64,000 nucleotides of DNA. Origin: Larimichthys crocea (Eukaryota > Chordata > Actinopteri > Sciaenidae). The notes under the pieces are model-generated. The model made no database searches. It saw nothing but the letters and a program-made list of their open reading frames with translations, and was not told the origin of the DNA. The stretch is taken from contig NC_040028.1 of NCBI RefSeq assembly GCF_000972845.2, positions 21,567,705 through 21,631,704 of the forward strand. The letters are read 5' to 3'. Position numbers and translations under genes: made by a program. Each line of letters starts with the position of its first letter. Positions within the stretch are counted from its first letter, which is position 1. Below, in pieces: positions 27,101 to 42,100 of this stretch.

Positions 27101-30100
27101 TGCCCTTAAGCAGACCACCAGAGTCAATGTTACTGAGTCAGCACACCACACCACTCTCACTATAAAGGATGCCACCAAAGAGGATGGAGGCATGTACAGC
27201 ATCAATATTGCCAATACCCTGGGTTCCAAGGATGCTACTATTGAGGTGATCACCCTTGACAAACCAGGCCCACCAACAGGCCCAGTTAAGGTGGAGGACG
27301 TCAGTGCTGATAGTATGACACTCAGCTGGGAACCTCCTACATATACAGGTGGATGCCCAATTTCCAACTATGTGGTGGAGAAGAGAGACACAACCACAAC
27401 CAACTGGGTGGTCGTTTCTGCCACTGTAGCCAGAACCACGCTGAAAGTGGGAAATCTGAAGACAGGTGCAGAATACCAGTTCAGAATCTATGCTGAGAAT
27501 AGATATGGAAAGAGTTATGCAATTGATTCAGCACCTGTTCTGGCACAATATCCATTCCAGGAGCCTGGCCCACCAGGAACACCATTTGTGTCTTCATACA
27601 CCAAAGATTATATGGTGGTTGAGTGGCACAAACCCCCATCTGATGGAGGCAGTTCCATCTTGGGCTACCATCTGGAGAGGAAAGAAAAGAACAGCATCCT
27701 CTGGACTAAGATCAACAAAATGCTCATCCAAGACTGCAGGTTCAAATCTACTCCTCTTGAGGAAGGCATTGAGTATGAGTACAGAGTCTATGCTGAGAAT
27801 ATTGTTGGAATTGGAAAATGCAGCAAAGTCTCAGAAGTTTATGTAGCCCGTGACCCATGTGATCCTCCAGGCTGTCCTGAGGCTTTGATTGTGACCAGGC
27901 ACTCTGTGAAGCTGAGGTGGACTCCTCCACAGTACGATGGAGGAAGCTTAGTTACTGGCTATGTAGTTGAGAAACGTAACCTTCCTGAAGGAAAGTGGAT
28001 GAAGGCTAGCTTTGCAAATGTCATTGAACACGAATTCACAGTTACTGGCCTGACAGAAGACAATAAATATGACTTCAGAGTTATTGCAAGAAATGCAGCT
28101 GGTGCTGTCAGCAAACCCTCTGAGAGCACAGGATCTATCACAGCCAAGGATGAAGTTGAACCACCTAAGTGTGAAACGGATCCTATGTACAACCAAACCA
28201 TTATTATCAGTGCAGGGGAGACTTTCAGTCTGGAGGCCAGTGTAGAGGGAAAGCCAGTCCCCACAGCTCAGTGGTTCAAAGGAAATGTTGAGGTTGAAAA
28301 CTCAGCAAGAGCTGAGATCAAAAACACAGATTTCAAGGCTTTGCTCGTTGTGAAGGATGCCATCAGAGTGGATGGTGGACAGTACACACTGGTTCTGACT
28401 AATGTGGCAGGAAGTAAAACTGTCCCATTCAGTGTAAAAGTCCTGGACAGACCAGGACCCGCAGAGGGACCTCTTACTGTCAGCAACGTCACTGAAGAGA
28501 AGTGCTCACTGTCATGGCTACCACCCAGGCACGACGGAGGAGCTAGCATTTCTCACTATGTTATTCAGAAGAGAGAAACAAGCCGCCTGGCATGGACTGT
28601 GGTCTCTGGTGACTGTGGTGCTACCATGTTCAAGGTTACCAAACTGCTGAAGGGCAATGAGTACATCTTCAGAGTCATGGCTGTCAACAAATATGGCGTG
28701 GGTGAGCCTCTTGAATCAGTGCCAGTTATCATGAGAAATCCATTTGTTCCTCCTGGCGCACCCAAGGAGCTCGAAATCACTAACATTACCAGAGATTCAA
28801 TGACTGTCTGCTGGAACCGCCCCGAGACCACTGGAGGCAGTGAGATTGTTGGTTACATTGTTGAGAAGAGAGACAGAGCTGGAGTAAGGTGGACCAAGTG
28901 CAACAAACGCAGAGTGACAGACTTGCGTTTCAGAGCAACAGGACTGACTGAGGACCATGAATATGAATTCAGGGTATCTGCTGAGAATAATGCCGGGGTG
29001 GGTCAGCCAAGCCCAGCTACACCCTACCTGAAAGCCTGTGACCCCACCTTCGAACCCGGCTGTCCCACCAATGCTCATGTGGTTGACACAAATAAAGACT
29101 CAGTTAGTCTGGCCTGGCATAGGCCCATCTATGATGGTGGTTGTGAAATTCAAGGATACACTGTGGAAATTACCAAGGCGGATGAGGAGGAGTGGGCCAT
29201 ATGCACTCCACCCTCTGGAGTTAATGCTCTCAAGTTTACCATCACCAAGTTGATAGAGCACCAGGAATACAAGGTACGCATATGTGCCATGAATAAGCTG
29301 GGTGTTGGTGAGCCCACTGAGATCCCAGGTGTTGTGAAACCTATGGATAAGATTGATCCTCCCGAAGTGATTCTTGATTCAGAGCTTAGGAAGGGAATAG
29401 TTGTCCGTGCAGGAGCCTCAATGAGAATCTGCATTCCATTCAAGGGACTTCCTACTCCTGAGATCAGCTGGGCAAAGGAAGATGGAGAACTGCCCAGTAA
29501 AGTTCAGATAGACACAGGTGAAGATTATACACAGCTCTCTGTTGACATCTGTGACAAATTTGATGCTGGAAAATACATCCTCAACTTGGTAAACAGTGCT
29601 GGTACCAAATCAGCATTTGTCTCTGTTAAAGTTCTTGACACCCCAGGGGCCCCACTGAATCTAGTAGTAAAAGACATTAAGAGGGAAAGTGTCACTCTGA
29701 CCTGGGAGCCTCCATCTATTGATGGTGGTTCAAGAATCACGAATTACCTGGTTGAAAAGCGTGAATCCACAAGGAAGGTTTACTCTAATGTGGACAACAA
29801 ATGTACAAAGACAAGCTACCGCATCACTGGCCTCACTGAGGGAAATATCTACTACTTCAGAGTCTTAGCAGAGAATGAGTTTGGTGTGGGTCAGGCTGCT
29901 GAGACAGTGGACTCAGTTAAGACCTCTGAGCCTCCTCTCCCTGTGGGTAAGGTCACTTTGACTGAAGTTACCAAAACAACTGCTTCACTCTCCTGGGAGA
30001 AGCCAGTCCATGATGGAGGCAGCAGGATCAGTGGCTACTACATTGAGATGCAGCCTGTGGGCTCAGAGGAATGGGTGGTGGCCGCCACAACCAAAGCCTG

Positions 30101-33100
30101 TGAGGGCACCGTCACAGGCCTCAGCGCAGGACATGAGTACCTCTTTAGAGTGTCAGCTTTCAATGACAAGGGCAAGAGTGATCACAGGTCTCTGGCTGCA
30201 CCAGTCACTGCTAAGGATCTTACTATTGAACCCAGATTCAAGATGACATTTAATACTTACAGTTTACAACATGGTGAGGATCTGAAGATTGAGATTCCAG
30301 TGATCGGACGCCCTATTCCCAAGGTCGAATGGAAGAAGGATGGCCAAGCTCTTAAGGAGACAACCAGACTTAATGTATCTAGTACACCATCATCTACTAA
30401 GCTGTGCATCAAGGAAGCAAATAGGGAAGACTCTGGTAAATATACTTTGACAGCCACCAGCAGTATCGGAACAGCTACAGAGGAGATTACTGTTATTATT
30501 CTTGAAAAGCCTGGCCCACCCACAGGCCCTGTGAAGATTGAGGAGGTGAGCTCTAATTTTGTCACTCTGTCCTGGGAGCCACCAGAGTATACTGGAGGCT
30601 GTCAGATTAATAACTATATCGTGGAAAAGAGGGACACCACTTCAACAGCATGGCAGATTGTGTCTGCTACAATTGCCAGGACAACCATCAAAGTCACAAA
30701 TTTGAGGACTGGAGTTGAATATCAATTCAGAGTTTCTTCTGAGAATAGATATGGAAAGAGTTCTGCAATTGTCTCTCCAAATGTTATTGCTCAGTATCCA
30801 TTCACTGAGCCTGCTGCGCCAGGAACACCAGTTGTTTCTGCTGCAACCAAAGATAACATGGTAGTTGAATGGAAAGTTCCCACCAACAATGGAGGCAGTC
30901 CCATCATAGGCTATCACCTTGAGAGGAAGGAGAAAAACAGCCTGTTGTGGACTAAACTCAATAAGCTTCTAATCCCAGAGACACGTTTCAAGACTACAGA
31001 GCTGGAAGAGGGCATTGAGTATGAATTCAGAGTTTATGCTGAGAACATTGCTGGCCTCAGTCCAGTTAGCAAAGTCTCTGAGAGCACAGTAGCCAGAGAT
31101 CCCTGTGACCCACCAGGCCCTCCTGAGGCTATCGAAATCACTAGAAACCATGTCACGCTCCGATGGACCAGGCCCCAGTATGATGGAGGCAGTGCTATTA
31201 CTGGCTATGTAATTGAGAGGAAGAAGCATCCAGATACCCGCTGGATGAAGGCCACCTTCACCAACATCATTGATACCCAGTTCACACTGCCTTATCTGAC
31301 AGAGGACTGCATTTATGAATTCAGAGTCATTGCCAGAAATGCTGCTGGCATTTTCAGCCGTCCTTCTCAGGGCACAGGAGCAATTACTGCCAAAGATGAA
31401 ATTGAGGCTCCCGAAGCCACCTTGGATTCTAAATTCAAGGATCTCACTGTTGTTAATGCTGGTGAGACATTTGTCATTGATGCAGACTACACTGGCAAAC
31501 CACTGCCAGAGGTTATTTGGTTAAAGGAAGGAAAGGAGATTGACAAAACCACACCAAGGATGGAAATCAAGACCACACTCACACGTACTATCCTGACAGT
31601 CAAGGATTGCATCAGAGTGGATGGTGGCCACTTTGTTCTCAAACTTGTCAATGTGGGAGGAGTTAAGATGATCCCAGTTAATGTTAAAGTTTTAGATAGA
31701 CCCGGTCCTCCAGATGGCCCTCTAGAAGTCAAGGGGGTCACAGCTGAGAAATGTTATCTACACTGGAACCATCCCTCACATGATGGTGGAGCTAGCATCT
31801 CTCATTACATCATTGAGAAGAGAGAGACCAGTCGTTTGTCATGGACTGTGGTTGAGCCCAAGATCCAGGCCATCAGCTACAAAATCACAAAACTGTTGCC
31901 TGGCAATGAATATATCTTCAGAGTCACTGCTGTAAATAAATACGGTGTTGGTGAGCCTTTGGAATCTGAACCTGTTATTGCTCGTAACCCTTTCACCACT
32001 CCCAGTGCCCCCTCTGCCCTGGAGGCCAGTGCTATCACAAGGGACTCCATGGTGCTTACCTGGGAGAGACCAGAGAATAATGGAGGATCTGAGATTGAAG
32101 GATATATCCTTGAAAAACGTGATAAAGATGGCATCAGATGGTCTAAGTGCAACAAGAAGAGACTGAGTGACCTGAGATTCAGATGTGCGGGTCTCATAGA
32201 AGGCCATTCTTATGAATTCAGGGTCTCAGCAGAAAATGCTGCTGGTGTAGGAAAGCCTAGCGCACCAACTCCATACATCAAGGCCTGTGATGCCATTTAT
32301 CCACCAGGACCTCCAAGTAACCCCAAAGTCACAGACCATTCAAGCACCACAGTCTCTTTGTCCTGGACCAGACCTATCTATGATGGTGGAGCACAGATCA
32401 GTGGATATGTTGTTGAAATGAAGGAGGCAGCAGATGATGAATGGATCACCTGCACACCATATACTGGTGTCCAGGTCACTCACTACACTGTAAAGAAACT
32501 GAAGGAGAATGCAGAATATAACTTCCGCATCTGTGCTGTTAACTGTGAGGGAGTAGGAGAGCATGTTGATCTGCCTGGGTCCGTGGTCGCTGCAGAAAAG
32601 CTTGAGGCCCCTGAAATTGAACTAGATGCTGACCTGAGGAAGATGGTCAATGTTCGTGCCACTGCCACCTTGCGTCTGTTTGTGACGATCAGAGGAAAGC
32701 CAGAGCCTGAGGTCAGATGGTCAAAGGCTGATGGCACTCTGAATGAGCGTGCCCAGATTGAAGTCACAAGCTCTTACACAATGCTGGTGATTGAGAATGT
32801 TGACAGATTTGACACTGGCAAATATGTGCTGACCCTTGAGAATCTCAGTGGCTCTAAATCAGCCTTCATCAATGTCAGAGTTCTGGACTCCCCAAGCGCT
32901 CCTACCAACCTTGAGGTTAAGGATGTGAAAAGAAATTCTGTTTCTCTCTCCTGGGAACCTCCTCTAATTGATGGTGGGGCAAAGATATCACACTATATTG
33001 TGGAGAAGAGAGAGCAGAAGAGGATGGCTTTCACCAGTGTGTGCACCAACTGTGTGAGGAACTCATACATTATTTCTGACCTGCAGGAGGGAGGCCGATA

Positions 33101-36100
33101 TTACTTCCGAGTGTTGGCTGTGAATGAGCTGGGAGTAGGTCTGCCTGCCTCCACAGATCAAGTCAAGGTGTCTGAGGCTCCTTTGCCTCCTGGTAAGGTT
33201 GTCCTGGTTGACGTGTCTCGCCATACTGTCACCCTTTCCTGGGAGAAACCAGATTATGATGGAGGCAGCAAAATTACAAAATATATTGTTGAAATGCAGC
33301 CCAAGGGAGATGACAAATGGACTGTATGCAGTGAAGTCAAAGCACTGGAAGCTACAATTGATGGACTCACAACTGGAGAGGAATACGCTTTCAGGGTGAT
33401 TGCTGTTAATGATAAGGGCAAGAGTGATGCTAAGCCTCTGGCTGCCCCTGTAGTGGTGAAGGACATCACAGTGGCTCCCATTATCAACCTGTTGTTCAAC
33501 ACGTACAGTGTAAAAGCAGGGGATGACTTAAAGATTGATGTTCCCATCAAAGGCAGACCTCAGCCTGAGGTGTCCTGGAAGAAGGATGGCCATTCACTTA
33601 AGCAGACAACTAGGGTCAATGTTCTTACTTCCAAGACATCATCCAAGATTTTAATCAAGGATGCAACCAAGGAAGATGCTGGAAAGTATGAGATTACCCT
33701 GACTAACTCAGTTGGCACTAAGACAGCTGACATATCTGTTATAATCTTGGACAAACCTGGCCCACCCAGCAACATTAAGATGGATGAGGTGAGTGCTGAC
33801 TTCATCTCTCTGTCTTGGGATCCTCCAACCTATACTGGTGGATGCCAGATCAACAACTATGTGGTGGAGAAGAGAGACACTACAACAACTACGTGGCAGA
33901 TTGTCTCAGCCACAGTAGCCAGGACATCAATTAAAGTGTCTCATCTTAATCAGGGAACAGAGTACCAGTTCCGTATTGCTGCTGAAAACCGTTATGGCAA
34001 GAGTCATGCCATTGACTCTGCTCCTGTTGTTGCTCAGTATCCCTTCGAACCTCCTGGTCCTCCAACCAACCTACATGTTTCCCATGCCACCAAATATGGC
34101 ATGCTTGTGGTATGGGGCAGACCTGCCACTGATGGTGGAAGCCCAGTTACTGGTTATCACATTGAATGCAAAGAACATAGCAGCATCCTGTGGACCAAGG
34201 TCAACAGAGGTCTACTGGCTGAGAACCAGTTTAAGATGACTGGCGTTGAAGAAGGTTTGCAGTATCAGTTCAGAGTCTATGCTGAGAATATTGCTGGCAT
34301 TGGTCCATGCTCCAAGGCCAGTGATGCCGTGGCAGCCAGGGATCCATGTGAATCTCCACATAACCTCAGAGTCACCAACATTACCAGGACCTCAGTGTCT
34401 CTCTTCTGGGACAAGCCAGAGTATGATGGTGGAGTGAAGATTACTGGCTACATTGTTGAGTGTAAAGAACTTCCCAATGGCCGCTGGCTGAAGTGTAATT
34501 TCACCAATCTGCAAGACACTTACTTTGATGTCACAGGCCTCACGGAAGATGTCCAATATGACTTCCATGTTATTGCTAGGAATTCTGCAGAGCTGTTGAG
34601 TGCTCCCTCAGAGAACACTGGTCCTGTCACGGTCAAGGATGATGTGGACCCCCCCACTATTATCCTGGATGACAAGTTCAGACAGCTGGTTGTCATGAAG
34701 GCTGGAGAGATCATTAGAATTGATGCTGAAATTACAGGCCGTCCACTACCAGTTGTCTCATGGTCTAAGGATGGGAAGGAAATTGAGGCAAAGGCCAGAT
34801 ATGAAATCACCTCCACCAATTTCACAACCACACTGATTGTCAGAGACGTTATCAGAAGGGACTCTGGCCAGTATATCCTGACCCTGCACAATGTGGCAGG
34901 AACCAGATCTATGGCTATCAACTGTAAGGTTCTGGATAGACCTGGTCCTGCCTCAGGTCCTTTGGCAGTGTCTGGCCTCACTGCAGAGAAATGCACCATA
35001 GCATGGGGACCCCCTCAGGAGAATGGTGGTGCTGAAATCATGCATTACATTGTCGAGAAACGTGAGACCAGTCGCCTTGCCTGGACACTTGTCTATGGTG
35101 ACATGAAAGCAACCACTTGTAAAGTGACCAAGCTACTCAAAGGAAATGAGTACATCTTCAGAGTCAGGGGAGTCAACAAATATGGGGATGGTGAGCCCCT
35201 GGAGAGTGAACCAACAAAGGCCATGGATCCATTCACTGTGCCTGCAGCTCCCGCTAATGTCCAGGTCACTTCAGTTACTAGTGAGGCAATGACAATCTGT
35301 TGGGAAAGGCCAGTGTCTGATGGTGGCAGCAGTATTTCTGGCTATGTCATTGAAAAGCGAGAGAAGACTGGCCTCCGCTGGTGTCGTGTCAACAAGAAAC
35401 CTGTTTATGACCTCAGAGTCAAAGCCTCACACCTTCGTGATGGCTGTGAGTATGAGTACAGAGTTTTTGCAGAGAACTCTGCTGGTCTCAGTGCTCCCAG
35501 TGTCCCTTGCCCACTCACCAAGGCTGAAGACCCACAGTTCTTACCCTCACCTCCTGCTAAGCCTAAGATCATTGACTCTACGAAGACTACAGTCACCCTG
35601 TCATGGAACAAGCCGCTCTTTGATGGTGGATCACCTGTGACTGGTTATAGAGTAGAATACAGGAATACTTTGGATGATGAATGGATTGTTGGAGTCCAGA
35701 ACACCAAGAACACAGAGTTTACAGTGGTAAAATTGACACCTGGTGCTGAATATGTGTTTGTTGTGAAGTCCATTAACAAGATTGGAGTCAGTGAGCCCAG
35801 TCCTGAGTCAGACAAACAGCTTGCCAAAGAAAGAGAGGAGGAACCAGTCTTTGACATCAGCAATGAGATGAGGAAGACTCTTATTGTGAAAGATGGCAGC
35901 TCATTCACAATGACAGTGCCCTTCAGAGGAAAACCCATCCCCACTGTTACATGGACTAAACCTGATGTTGACCTTAGAGTTCGTGCTGCCATTGACACCA
36001 CAGACACATTCACTTCCATCACCTTAGAGAAAGCAACTCGCAACGACTCTGGCAAATACACCATCACCTTGTCCAGTGTTGCTGGAACTTCCTCTTTGAC

Positions 36101-39100
36101 ACTCAATGTCAGAGTCCTGGACTCCCCTGGAGCTCCTGCCAATGTAGAGGTCAAAGACGTGACCAAGACCTCTGCTACTGTAACCTGGGACACTCCTGAC
36201 AATGAGGGAGGAGGACCAGTCAAGAACTATCTTATTGATTTCCGTGAGGCAAGCAAGAAAGGTTGGACCAGGTTGACTGACACATGCCACAGACTGACAT
36301 ACAAGGTGACAGACCTGCAGGAGGGAGGAGTCTATTACTTCAGAGTGACAGGCGAGAATGAATATGGTGTTGGTGTTTCTGCTGAGACCAAAGAAGGAAC
36401 CAAGATCACAGGTATTGAATTTTGATATCTAAAACATTACTGATTATTGTAAATACAACAGATAATATGTGGTTATTTCAATTAAACACACTGTCTTCTT
36501 TCTCCAGAAAAACCAAGCCCACCACCGAAGCTGGGTGCAACTGATGTGACCAAGGAGAGTGTGACCCTAGCCTGGGCTAAACCAGAACAAGATGGAGGCA
36601 GCCGAATCACAGGCTACCTGGTGGAAGCTATGGAGAAAGGCCAGGAGAAGTGGGTTAAGTGTGGTGTAACTAAGTCCATCCACTTTACAGTTTCTGGACT
36701 GAGGGAGAATGCGGAGTACTTCTTCAGAGTCAGAGCTGAGAACCTTGCTGGATTTAGTGATATTAAGGAAATGCTCACTCCTGTAGCCCTCAAAGACCAA
36801 GTTGGTAAGTTACAGACTCATTAGACTTATTAAGTTCTAGACCATATTCATTATGTATTTTTGTATATAACCACGAGACCCAGGTGAAATTACACATTCT
36901 ATAACTCTCTTACTTACTTCTTTACCCTAGATCCTCCCGAGATCAACATGAAGGACTTCCCCCACAACACAGTGTATGTTAGAGCCGGCTCCACCCTCAA
37001 GTGTGAGATTCCACTGACAGGCCGTCCTTTGCCTAAAGTCAGCCTGTCCAAGGATAATGTACTGCTCAAATCAACAATGAGGTTCAACTCTGAAGTCACC
37101 CCTGACAGCATCAAGATCACTTTGCGCGAGAGCATTGCTGGAGACTCAGGACGTTATGATATCATTGCCTCTAACTCCAGTGGAACAGCCAAGTCTTTTG
37201 TAAACATTGTGGTTCTGGACCGCCCCAGTGCCCCGGTAGGACCTGTGGAGTTCTTTGAGGTCACAGAAGAGAGCCTAAGTCTGACGTGGCTCCCACCAGC
37301 ATATGATGGTGGCAGCCCCATCACCAACTACATCATTCAGAAGAGAGAAACAACAACCGCCAACTGGATGGATGTCTCTTCTGCTGTGGCCCGCTGCACC
37401 ATGAAGATCATGAAGCTTACCACTGGTCTGGAGTACCAGTTCAGAGTCAGGGCTGAGAACAGATATGGCATCAGCGAGCACATTGACTCACCAACTGTCT
37501 CTGTCAACCTTCCTTACAGTAAGTGGTCTTTGTTTTGTTTATCTAATTTCTTTTCACATTTAATATTTTTGCTGCTATGTTTTTCACAATGAACATATCT
37601 CAATGAACACCTTTCAACTCTTACAATTACAGCAATTCCCGATGCTCCATCGACCCCAGAGATTACTGCTGTAACCAGGGAGACCATCACTGTTGCCTGG
37701 AAGGAGCCCAAGTCAGATGGTGGCAGCCATGTGTTTGGTTACCATCTCCAGATGAAAGACAAGAATAGCATCCTTTGGCAGAGAGTCAACAAAATGGTGA
37801 TCCGTGCTACACACTTCAAAGTCGCCAACATCAACGCTGGACTCATTTATGAATTCAAGGTGGCAGCAGAGAATGCTGCTGGAATCAGTGCCTTCAGCAA
37901 GATTTCTGATGCAGTGCTGGCTATTGATGCCTGTGGTGAGTGTAATATCAGAAACAATGGGTTTTACTTCTTAGCAACAGTTGTCTTAAGTGTCTAATGA
38001 ATTCTCACTCTCTGTTCTTGCAGAGGCACCTGTCAACTTGCGCATCAATGACATCACCAAGAACTCCATTAGCCTAGTCTGGCAGAAGCCCAACTATGAT
38101 GGTGGATCCCCAATCACTGGCTACATGATTGAGAAGAGAGAGGGTGTTAATGCCAAGTGGTCTAAGGCCCACCTCAGCAATATCACAGATACCCGCTTCA
38201 CTGTGACTGGCCTTACCCAGGATGAAACCTATGAGTTTAGAGCCATGGCCAAGAATGCTGTTGGATCAGTAAGCAACCCATCCATAACCGCTGGACCGGC
38301 CACATGCATTGACACCTACGGTAGGTCTCTTCAGTATTTTTCAGCATTTTATTTATTTTATTCGCTTATTTTATTTTTTATTTTTTTACATTATAACTCA
38401 CAAAATGAACACATTAGATGTTGACTCTTTGGCCTTTCCTCTAGCACTAATGTTTTTGTGAAACTGGATATCATATTTGTCGTTTTGAACATTCATAGCA
38501 GATACCTCATTGTCACATGTTCTATCATTTATGATGATCCATCAGATTTAGCACTCACCTGCCCGTTTTTTGGTTTCTCATCCAGGTGCCCCAGAGATTG
38601 AAATACCTCAGGAGTATCTTAACGAGGTCAAGTACAGGGCTGAGTCTAATGTGGAGCTCAAGTTTAATATCACAGCCAAACCTGCTCCTACTATTGAGTG
38701 GTTTAAAGATGGCAGAGAGCTTAAGCCCTCTGCCCAGCTCTCTTTCAAACACACATTTGAATCCACCAGTTTGTTCCTGAGGGACACAACTCGTCTGAAT
38801 TCTGGAACCTATGAGGTCAAGGTGAAGAACTCTTTGGGATCTGCATCTGGCATTGTCAGGCTGCTCATTCAAGGTATTCAGATATTATTTCAAGACTATT
38901 TATGACAGTAATGATGTTATATACAGTATAGGATCTAACATATGTCCCTCCTCTATCCAGACAAGCCAGGCCCCCCTGATGGAGAGATTCAGTTTAAGAA
39001 GGTGACAGCTGACAACATCACTATCATGTGGTCCCCACCTGCTGATGAGGGTGGTGCTATGGTGACACATTACATTGTGGAAAAGAGGGAGACCAGCAGG

Positions 39101-42100
39101 GTCATGTGGTCTATTGTCTCAGAGAAACTGGTAGACTGCATTGTTAATGTGCCCAGACTCATTTCGGGCAATGAGTACATCTTCAGAGTCCGTGGAGTCA
39201 ACAAGTATGGCATTGGAGACCCATTGGAATCTCAGCCTATAATTGCCAAGAATGCATTTGGTAAGCAAACTGAATAATCTCACTATCATTCATCACAGCT
39301 GCTGTGCAAAAAAGAGTTGATTATTAGCTTGGAAAGCATTGACATATTGTTTATGCACACAGGTATAGAAACACTGAATGAATATAGAAACATAGCACTT
39401 TTTGTTTTATCTAACCTGATCATTTTGATTTCATATAGTTCCTCCTAGCGAGCCATCCAAGCCTAAAGTGAGTATGATCACTAAGTCCACCATGACAGTG
39501 ACCTGGGAAAGACCAGCTTTGGATGGAGGCAGTGACATTGATGGCTACTACCTGGAGAAGAGGGAGAAGAAGAGTTTGCAATGGTTCAAGGTTTGCTTAC
39601 TGGCCTGTTTCTTTTATCTTTAATTTATTTTTAAGTGTAAAAGAGGCAAAACCAATAACTGCCATTTTCAAGTACCATAACATCCATTTTTTTGTCCAGG
39701 TTTTGAAGGGCACCATCAGAGACACCAGGCAGAAAGTCACCAGCCTTGTGGAGAACAATGAGTATCAGTACAGAGTTTGTGCTATCAACAAGGCTGGAGC
39801 AGGAAACTACTCTGAGGCTTCTGACCTATACAAGGCCTACGACCCCATCGGTATACTTACAATTTGCCCTTCGTGGTATTCCCATGCCACCATTTTAGGA
39901 ATTTCTTTGGAATACTTTTACTGTTATGTCTTCACATGACAAAATACCTCTTTGTCTTCTCCAGATTTGCCTGGTGAGCCATCCAAGCTGCGTGTGGTTG
40001 ACTCCACAAAGACTTCCATCACCCTTGGCTGGGAGAAGCCTGTTTATGATGGTGGCAGTGAAATCACACACTACATTTTGGACCAGATGACGCCAGAGGA
40101 GAAAGAATGGGTGACTATAAACCCACAGGTCGAGGCCTGTGAGTATGTGGTGTCCCACCTGAAACCTGGACACTACTACTACTTCAGAGTCTCCGCTGTC
40201 AACTGCAAGGGCAAAGGAGAAGACATCAAAATGTACCAGCCTGTGCAAGCCAAAGATATCTTGGGTTTGTATACATATATACCCCTTTGTGGCATTGACA
40301 CTGTATATGAAAACATATTGATAATAAGCATGATAAGAGTTCATTATAGGATTAAAAAGGCAATTTTTTATAATTTTTATGACTTCATGTTTTTGTCATT
40401 TAATGTTATACTGACAAATTATCTTTTGATGGCTTATTATTACATTCGATTATTTATTCTTTTCCTGGTCTTTTCCCTTTTCCACTACTCTCCAACAGAG
40501 GAGGCAGATTTGGACCTGGACATTCCCATGACAACCCAGTACACAGCCAAGGCTGGCCGTGATCTGGTAGTGTTTATCCCCCTGAAGGGACGCCCAGCAC
40601 CCAATGTCACGTGGCGTCGTGACGACCGCAACATGGCTGGTGACAATCGCTACACTATTAACAGCACTGAGCAAGCCACAACGCTTCTCATCCCCAAGAT
40701 CACCCGTGATGATTGCGGCAAGTACTTGCTGGAGATTGAGAATGGCGTAGGAGAACCAAAGATAATTACAGTTTCCCTGAAGGTTCTGGACAGTCCTTCC
40801 ACCTGCCAAAAACTGATGATCAAGAACGTGACAAGAGGAAAACTGACACTCAGCTGGGAGGCTCCTCGTATTGATGGTGGTTCCCCTGTGACTAATTACA
40901 TTGTCGAGAAGAAGGCCTCCACCATGAAGGCATACCAAGTGATCACCAATGAGTGTCCAAACACATCTTACAAGGTGTCTGGACTTGAGGAGGATACTGC
41001 ATACTTCTTCCGTGTGTCAGCTGAAAACGAGTATGGTGTGGGCGACACTTGTGAGACCACTGAGCCTGTTAGACCCACAGAAACTCCAGGAGCTGTTAAA
41101 GACCTGGTGATGCTGGACTCCACAAAGACCTCTGTTACTTTGCAGTGGACAAGACCTGACCATGATGGTGGCAGCCACATCACTGAATACATAATTGAGA
41201 AGAGAAGCAAGGAAGATCCCAACTGGACTTTTGGTGCCTCATGCAAGCGCTTAAGCTGTGAGGTGAAAGGACTCAAGGAGAATGCTGTCATGGACTTCAG
41301 AGTGTTTGCCAAGAATGAGAAGGGGAACAGTGACTTCTCTCAGATTGGTCCAATCACAGTGGTGGACTTCCATATTCCACCTGAGGCCAAGCTTAATGAC
41401 TATCCCAATGGAGAGCTTGCCGTTCGTATTGGTCAGAAAATCCACATTGAGTTGCCATTCAAGGGCAAACCAAGACCTGCAATCAGTTGGCTGAAGGATA
41501 ACTTGCCTCTGAAGGAAAGTGATAGGGTTCGCTTTAGGACCACTGACAACAAGACTTCAGTTACAGTCAGAGGAGCCAAGAAGGAGCATGCCGGCCAGTA
41601 CACTTTGGTTCTGGACAACAGAGTTGTCAAGAACTACTTTGACATCAATGTGATCACTCAGGGACCTCCCACAGCACCTGTTGGTCCCGTCCGCTTTGAT
41701 GAAATTAAAGCCCAAAGTATCATCATCTCCTGGGATGAGCCAAAGGAAGACGGAGGTGGTGAGATCACCTGCTACAGTGTGGAGAAACGTGAAACCTCCC
41801 AGGCCAACTGGAAGATGGTCTGCTCCAGCGTTGTCAGGACCAGCTTCAAGATTCCCAACCTGGTCAAGGGAACTCACTACCAGTTCAGAGTCCGCGCTGA
41901 GAATAAATACGGAGTCAGCGAACCACTCTGCTCCTCTGAAATTGTTGCCCAGCACCAGTACAAACCTCCGGGCCCTGCTGGAAAGCCAGTGGCCTTTAAC
42001 GTCACCAGTGATGGTATGACCATCAGGTGGGAGGCCCCTGGCTTTGATGGAGGATCCCCGATTTTGGGCTACCATGTTGAGAAGAAGGACAGAAACAGCC

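Larger units (their letters stand above)
35841..40264 (+). repeat. C-zone super-repeat 8 (A120-A130)
   Basis: The first two domains (Ig [15 protein letters not shown]3 [12 protein letters not shown]) are the tail of the giant exon. The other nine sit in exons 41-49, where the one-domain-per-exon layout returns. Confidence 0.88.
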
